Shown here piece after piece: positions 6,781 to 10,776 of a DNA stretch of 10,776 nucleotides. The stretch is from Desulfonatronovibrio sp. GTDB taxonomy: Bacteria > Desulfobacterota > Desulfovibrionia > Desulfovibrionales > Desulfonatronovibrionaceae. Made by a program: the position numbers and the translations under genes. The stretch's first letter is position 1. Each line of letters opens with the position of its first letter. The notes under the pieces were generated by a model. It did no database searches. It was not told where the DNA came from and saw nothing but the letters and a program-made list of their open reading frames with translations. The DNA is taken from positions 1 through 10,776 of the forward strand of contig PWPY01000080.1 in the NCBI GenBank assembly GCA_003558575.1, read 5' to 3'.

Positions 6781-8127
6781 CTAAAGTTTTTTTTCAACTG
6801 GACAGCGGCCTATGCAGAAATAGGCAAATCCCATATCTGCGACTTCCCTAGGCGAATACAGATTTCGACCATCAAAAATCAATGGAGATTTGAGTTCCTT
6901 TTTGATTCTTGCAAAATCAGGATTACGGAACTGATTCCATTCAGTAACGACTGCCAGAGCATGGGCTCCTTCAAGCACAGCATATTGTTCGCCGACGATC
7001 TCCACGAGAGGATTATCTTTTAGTTCCACTGCAGCTCTATCTGCGGCCTCGGGATCATAAGCCCTTATTTTCATTCCCTGAGCAGTTAATTCTCTGATAA
7101 GTTCCAGAGATGGAGCATCCCTCATGTCATCGGTGTTGGCCTTGAATGCCAGCCCCCACAGCGCCAGAGTTTTTCCTGAAACCCCTCCCTGGGGTTTGAA
7201 GTAATCAATTATCTTTCCAGGCAAAACTTTCTTCTGCCTGTGATTAAGGTTGTCCACAGCCTGCAGAACCTCTGGGTTGTAATCATAGTCCAGGGCTGTT
7301 CCAATAAGAGCTTTTACATCCTTGGGAAAACATGACCCTCCATAACCCACACCTGGATAGATAAAATGATAGCCAATGCGATGATCCGAGCCTATGCCAG
7401 CCCTTACATCTCCGACGTCAGCTTTTACCTTTTCGCATATGTTAGCGATTTCATTGATAAAGGATATTTTTGTGGCCAGCATGCAATTTGCGGCATACTT
7501 GGTCATCTCAGCACTTCGCACAGACATGACAATGAGTTTATCCCGGCTCCTGGCAAAAGGAGAATAAAGTGCCTTTAAGAGTTCGGCTGTGCGGATATTA
7601 TCAGTACCCACAACAACTCTGTCAGGCTTCATAAAATCGGAAACAGCGTCACCTTCTTTGAGAAATTCAGGGTTGGATACTACATCAAACTCAAACTTCT
7701 CACCTCTTTTGTCCAGTTCCTCCTGGATCAGGGAGCGGACTTTATCAGCCGTACCTACTGGAACAGTAGACTTATCAACTACAATTTTATAATCAGCCAT
7801 TTTTTCGCCGATATCCCTTGCCACCTGATAAACAAAGGACAAGTCAGCCCGACCATCCTTACCAGGAGGGGTTCCGACGCACACAAAAACAAATAGACTT
7901 CCAGCCAGACCTTCACTTATATCGGTGGTGAAATGAAGCCGCCCCTGCTGATGATTTCTCTGCACCAGTTCCTCGAGACCCGGCTCAAAAATATGAACCT
8001 TGCCATTGTTAAGGCTTTGTACCACGTCAGGATTAATATCCACGCAATACACATTATTTCCCATTTCAGCGAAGCAGGCGGCAGTAACTAACCCAACATA
8101 TCCGGTTCCAACTATGCATACATCCAC
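6781..8127 (-). CDS. ugd: UDP-glucose 6-dehydrogenase
   Basis: A 448-residue cytoplasmic enzyme of the UDP-glucose/GDP-mannose dehydrogenase family, which oxidises UDP-glucose to UDP-glucuronate with two NAD+, feeding capsule, exopolysaccharide or lipopolysaccharide synthesis. The N-terminal Rossmann fold carries GTGYVG (7-12) and Asp30 (VDIN) for NAD binding. NPEFLKEG (152-159) supplies the catalytic Glu. KYAANCMLATKISFINE holds Lys220 and Asn225. The catalytic thiol is Cys266 in GYGGSCFPKD. The C-terminal domain has GLAFKANTDDMRDAPS (325-340). All key residues are present and the length is standard. The start is GTG at 8127, preceded by AAGGAG seven bases away. UDP-glucose dehydrogenase is preferred over GDP-mannose dehydrogenase on overall pattern. 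No polysaccharide genes are adjacent in the window. Confidence 0.95.
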   Translation of the reverse strand: MDVCIVGTGYVGLVTAACFAEMGNNVYCVDINPDVVQSLNNGKVHIFEPGLEELVQRNHQQGRLHFTTDISEGLAGSLFVFVCVGTPPGKDGRADLSFVYQVARDIGEKMADYKIVVDKSTVPVGTADKVRSLIQEELDKRGEKFEFDVVSNPEFLKEGDAVSDFMKPDRVVVGTDNIRTAELLKALYSPFARSRDKLIVMSVRSAEMTKYAANCMLATKISFINEIANICEKVKADVGDVRAGIGSDHRIGYHFIYPGVGYGGSCFPKDVKALIGTALDYDYNPEVLQAVDNLNHRQKKVLPGKIIDYFKPQGGVSGKTLALWGLAFKANTDDMRDAPSLELIRELTAQGMKIRAYDPEAADRAAVELKDNPLVEIVGEQYAVLEGAHALAVVTEWNQFRNPDFARIKKELKSPLIFDGRNLYSPREVADMGFAYFCIGRCPVEKKL

Positions 8128-8290
8128 AAGCTCACTCCTTCTTTTAAATAGTAACTTGAAAATCCTGAATTACCCATATTTTATATTATTAATGCTATCA
8201 AGATGGATTTTTCAACTTTTTCAAAAAATGTATAATCATAGATCATTATGATGTTTTCAATCAAATGGTTAGCAGAATCACGAGTTTCAT
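8128..8290 (-). promoter_or_regulatory. Leader and candidate promoter of the UDP-glucose dehydrogenase gene
   Basis: On the minus strand TTGATT (8264-8259) is followed after 18 bases by TATGAT (8240-8235), the best sigma-70-like pair in a very AT-rich stretch. The -10 box lies within an imperfect 18-base inverted repeat (8232-8249, ATAATCAT-AG-ATCATTAT). It leaves a leader of about 100 bases before the GTG. The AAGGAG ribosome binding site lies at about 8140-8135. Confidence 0.35.
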
Positions 8291-8329
8291 CAATAAAAAA
8301 AGGGTTCGCCATATTCTGGCGAACCCTTT
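8291..8329 (-). terminator. Strong rho-independent terminator of the qrc genes
   Basis: A perfect 12-bp stem, AAAGGGTTCGCC with GGCGAACCCTTT (8329-8318 and 8310-8299 on the minus strand), encloses a 7-base loop. It is followed on the minus strand by a run of seven Ts (TTTTTTTATTG). It lies about 45 bases beyond the stop of the NrfD-like gene and separates it from the UDP-glucose dehydrogenase gene. Confidence 0.93.
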
Positions 8330-8373
8330 ATAATATTAATTAGAATTATCCAATCAATTATTAAACATTATAA

Positions 8374-9603
8374 TCAGCCATTAAGTTTCCTTTCCTGGGG
8401 AAAGACAGGCAGATACCTGTATGACAGACTGATTATCAGGATACAATATGCTGTGACTTCAATACAGGTCATAACCTCAGTCCAGGCCGGCACGTACACC
8501 TGCCAGGTATCAAAAGGCATGACCGGATGAGCCAGGGTCTGAACTGTAAAGACAAACCTGTTGATCACAACTCCGATACAAGCCAGGACGGCGCCCAGAT
8601 AAAGGAGGCTTGGCTGCTTTCTGAACTTGGGTACTATAAGCAGTATGGCTGGTAAAACACCGCACAATCCGAGTTCAAACCACAACAGCCATGTGCCGTA
8701 AACTTCATTATAGACCTGACTGAAAGTTAATCCCATTCTGGGCAGGGTTTCAGTAGCCCAATACCAGGTGTCAAGAAATTTGAAGAACAGGTAAAAACAA
8801 AGCAGTGATCCTGCAATTTTGCCAAGAAGTTCCTTGGTTTTAAAATCAACAAGCTTTCTTCCTGTGATCTTTTCCATCATGGCTGCCACAAGCATGGTAA
8901 AGCCCGGACCTGATGCTATTGCTGAGGCAACAAAGAGGAAGAAAGTCCAGGGCCAGATAAAGAATCCTTCTCTGTATGCAAATGGCTGGCTGAAAAGAAC
9001 ACCATACATACCACCGAGGGAGCCTTGGTGAAAGAATGAAAGGAATGTTCCAACACCCGCAAACAAAGGCATGTACACATGGAAATTGTGAGCCAGGTGG
9101 TGCAGGAATCTTATTTTATTGAGCTTTTTATTTTCAAGAATCAATGGAATAAATTCAATAATAAGAACAATAAGGTAACAGGTGATGCAGAAGATTACTT
9201 CTGTCAGCATGGAGTGGACATTGGGATGCCAGTATCCGAACCAGGCTCTTAAGGGTTGTCCAACTTCCAGAGTCAAAATAATCATGGCCCCGGAGTAACA
9301 GACAAAACCCACAATTACTGCCAGGTTGATGATATTTTTGAGTTGATCGATTCTCAAAATATAGAACAGGAATCCTGAGAAAAAGGCACCAGCACCCAGG
9401 GCAATCACAGCCAGATCAAAAACGATCCACAAACCAAAGGCAAAATAATTATTCAGCCCTGTGGTAATAAGTCCTGTTGACCATACTACGTAAGAAGCAT
9501 AAACTCCCAGGAGTACAAATACTCCCAGAAAGCCAATCCAGACCATAAATTTGCCAAAAGAGCATCTTTCGACGCCTTCGGGAAGCCATTCTTTGTCAAT
9601 CAT
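8374..9603 (-). CDS. qrcD: NrfD-like integral membrane quinone-interacting subunit (QrcD)
   Basis: A 409-residue polytopic membrane protein of the NrfD/PsrC family with about ten helices, the subunit that holds the menaquinone site in respiratory membrane complexes. Family features are the acidic residue in helix 2 (LWIVFDLAVIALGAGAFFSG, Asp63), GQPLRAWFGYWHPNVHSMLTE (115-135), and FFHQGSLGG (190-198) with a conserved histidine. C-terminal helices end in YRYLPVFPQE. The start at 9603 is three bases after the stop of the upstream iron-sulfur subunit, with AAAGGAG just before, so the two are translationally coupled. Context (Mo-family subunit, four-cluster ferredoxin, NrfD) and length fit QrcD, which reduces menaquinone with electrons from periplasmic hydrogenases and formate dehydrogenases via cytochrome c3. 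A polysulfide-reductase or alternative-complex-III membrane subunit is the main alternative. Confidence 0.85.
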   Translation of the reverse strand: MIDKEWLPEGVERCSFGKFMVWIGFLGVFVLLGVYASYVVWSTGLITTGLNNYFAFGLWIVFDLAVIALGAGAFFSGFLFYILRIDQLKNIINLAVIVGFVCYSGAMIILTLEVGQPLRAWFGYWHPNVHSMLTEVIFCITCYLIVLIIEFIPLILENKKLNKIRFLHHLAHNFHVYMPLFAGVGTFLSFFHQGSLGGMYGVLFSQPFAYREGFFIWPWTFFLFVASAIASGPGFTMLVAAMMEKITGRKLVDFKTKELLGKIAGSLLCFYLFFKFLDTWYWATETLPRMGLTFSQVYNEVYGTWLLWFELGLCGVLPAILLIVPKFRKQPSLLYLGAVLACIGVVINRFVFTVQTLAHPVMPFDTWQVYVPAWTEVMTCIEVTAYCILIISLSYRYLPVFPQERKLNG

Positions 9604-9606
9604 TGC

Positions 9607-10383
9607 TTAGACTCCTTTGGTCGGTTCATGTTCAAGATAATTATCTCCCTGTCGGCGCACCCATTCCCGTTCGCTCACGTAATAAAGCTGAGGATCAAGG
9701 CCTAATCTTTCCAGAAGCCTGAAGGCGTTAGGACTTTTGGACAAATGGTATACTTCATGGTCAGGGTTCATAAGGTCACCGAATTTAATTGCGCCTGTAG
9801 GACAATTTTCAGTGCAAGCAGTTACGTATTCGCCATCATCAAGTTTCATGGGGTCCCGGCCGTCGTATCTGGCCTTTTCTTTGGCCGCTTTGAACCTGTG
9901 GTGGCAATAGTGACATTTTTCAACCACACCCCTGGGTCTGGTTGAAGTAAAAGGGGTTAATGTTTTTTCCATCCCTTTGGGCCAGACTGGATCGTGCCAG
10001 TTAAAATATCTTGAATGATAAGCACACGCTGCCTGGCAGTATCTGCATCCTATGCATCTGGGCGAAATCTGACTTACAATGCCGCCTTCTTCATCTTTTG
10101 TCGTGGCAATAACCGGACAAACCGGAACACAATTGGGATTGCCACACTGCATACAGGGTCTGGGAAGATAAGCAACATCATGCTCAGGAAAAGGTTTACC
10201 ATTAGACAGTCTGTAAACCAGCATCCAGGTCAAGGAATACATCTTGTCAGTTGCATCCGGCATGGGAGCCATATTATTTTCAGCCTGGCAGGAGATCATG
10301 CATGCACCGCATCCGGTGCATTTATCTAAGTCAATGACCATCCCCCATTTGATTTTAAACTCTTTTAACTTGTATATAGCCAT
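9607..10383 (-). CDS. qrcC: Four-cluster ferredoxin-like electron-transfer subunit (QrcC)
   Basis: A 258-residue iron-sulfur protein of the DmsB/PsrB/NrfC type, which wires the redox module to the NrfD subunit. Sixteen cluster cysteines are visible in four groups: Cys22-25-28-32 (CTGCGACMISC), Cys77-80-85-89 (CMQCGNPNCVPVC), Cys110-113-116-120 (CIGCRYCQAAC), and Cys157-160 with Cys190-194. In published work Qrc has a [3Fe-4S] among its clusters, but no site here obviously lacks a cysteine. There is no signal peptide, as expected for a subunit exported with a Tat-carrying partner. AAGAGGT lies five bases before the ATG at 10383. It sits 35 bases after the Mo-family gene and three bases before the NrfD-like gene, in the order B-C-D known for the Qrc operon. 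Confidence 0.88.
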   Translation of the reverse strand: MAIYKLKEFKIKWGMVIDLDKCTGCGACMISCQAENNMAPMPDATDKMYSLTWMLVYRLSNGKPFPEHDVAYLPRPCMQCGNPNCVPVCPVIATTKDEEGGIVSQISPRCIGCRYCQAACAYHSRYFNWHDPVWPKGMEKTLTPFTSTRPRGVVEKCHYCHHRFKAAKEKARYDGRDPMKLDDGEYVTACTENCPTGAIKFGDLMNPDHEVYHLSKSPNAFRLLERLGLDPQLYYVSEREWVRRQGDNYLEHEPTKGV

Positions 10384-10418
10384 TTTTTACCTCTTAATAT
10401 CTTTTCATGGACTTAAGT

Positions 10419-10776
10419 TTAAGCAATGCTTACCCTGGTTCTGTTCCAGACCGGGACATCCGTTGCCTGTTCATTTTCCACCTTCAGCAGCTTATAGGCA
10501 TTATCACCTTTACTTTTACTGAAGTCATCCCAGGCTGTATGTCCAAACCCTGTAAGAATCGCCACTACATCATCCATGACAGTCTCAGCAATATTAACCA
10601 AGGCCTTGCAGGATCCTGCTTCTGAGCTCAATGTGATCGCCTGGTCCTGCTTGAGGTTGTATTTAAAAGCAGTTGTGCTGTTCATCTGAACATAAAAGCC
10701 TGTAGATGAAAGCTCACTCTCCTTAATAGTAACGGTGGCAAAGGGCGGAATGGCAATTTTGTCGTTGCCAATGCGC
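10419..10776 (-). CDS. qrcB: Molybdopterin-oxidoreductase-family subunit, C-terminal part (QrcB; 5' end outside window)
   Basis: The minus strand from the right edge to the TAA at 10419 is open for about 118 residues and reads as the C-terminal dinucleotide-binding beta-barrel of the DMSO-reductase family. It begins RIGNDKIAIPPFATVTI and includes QDQAITLSSEAGSCKALVNI. It continues with a late segment GFGHTAWDDFSKSKGDNAYK and ends in WNRTRVSIA. An internal ATG at 10685 is not the true start, since the frame continues to the edge. In Qrc this subunit is related to molybdoenzymes but is reported to lack the molybdenum cofactor; the region that would show this is outside the window. The position directly upstream of the four-cluster ferredoxin gene supports QrcB over a catalytic polysulfide or thiosulfate reductase, though those remain possible. 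Confidence 0.8.
   Translation of the reverse strand, partial: RIGNDKIAIPPFATVTIKESELSSTGFYVQMNSTTAFKYNLKQDQAITLSSEAGSCKALVNIAETVMDDVVAILTGFGHTAWDDFSKSKGDNAYKLLKVENEQATDVPVWNRTRVSIA

Noticed and set aside
10419..10685. Stand-alone 88-residue protein starting at the ATG 10685
   Set aside because: The frame continues open to the window edge with matching molybdopterin-family sequence, so this is the C-terminus of a larger gene.
1..10776. CRISPR arrays, tRNA or rRNA genes, transposases, phage genes
   Set aside because: I looked for regular repeats, cloverleaf-like sequence and transposase or integrase motifs and saw none.

Overview
The window looks like chromosomal DNA of an anaerobic sulfate-reducing deltaproteobacterium (Desulfobacterota, plausibly a Desulfovibrionales relative). 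This rests mainly on the right end, which carries the last three genes of what reads as a qrcBCD locus. Qrc is the periplasm-facing menaquinone reductase of sulfate reducers. Base composition is moderate and start codons are often preceded by GGAGG-type ribosome binding sites. Genus assignment is inference.

Layout from left to right. Positions 1-677 (minus) hold the N-terminal part of a HlyD/RND-type periplasmic adaptor with a signal peptide; it runs off the left edge. After a mostly empty 444-base spacer comes an intact YheT-family alpha/beta hydrolase (1122-2099, plus). The next ~610 bases are a gene graveyard: a C-terminal CorA magnesium-channel fragment (minus) with a stop in place of the residue after its GMN motif, abutting a complete CGGC-domain gene (plus) that is open except for one in-frame TGA. 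An EamA/DMT-family membrane transporter (minus, 2842-3723 or 3756) follows. Upstream of it lies a remnant of a PAS-domain sensor protein (minus, ~3857-4165).

A full-length methyl-accepting chemotaxis protein (4285-6324, minus) has a strong ribosome binding site and a sigma-28-like promoter. The 456-base gap to the next gene holds no coding sequence, but it has a repeated CTTTAA motif, a small palindromic repeat and a plus-strand terminator-like hairpin with no gene in front of it. UDP-glucose 6-dehydrogenase (6781-8127, minus, GTG start) supplies UDP-glucuronate for surface polysaccharide. It is separated by a strong minus-strand terminator (8291-8329) from the respiratory genes qrcD (8374-9603), qrcC (9607-10383) and partial qrcB (10419 to the right edge).

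How the genes fit together: the qrc genes form one tightly packed transcription unit ending at the terminator. The other genes look like independent units: surface polysaccharide precursor, taxis receptor, transporter, hydrolase and efflux adaptor. I do not see a new multi-gene system. The items most worth a second look are the CGGC gene with a single TGA, the CorA and PAS relics, the AUC-like start of the EamA gene, and the orphan terminator plus repeated motifs upstream of the chemotaxis receptor.
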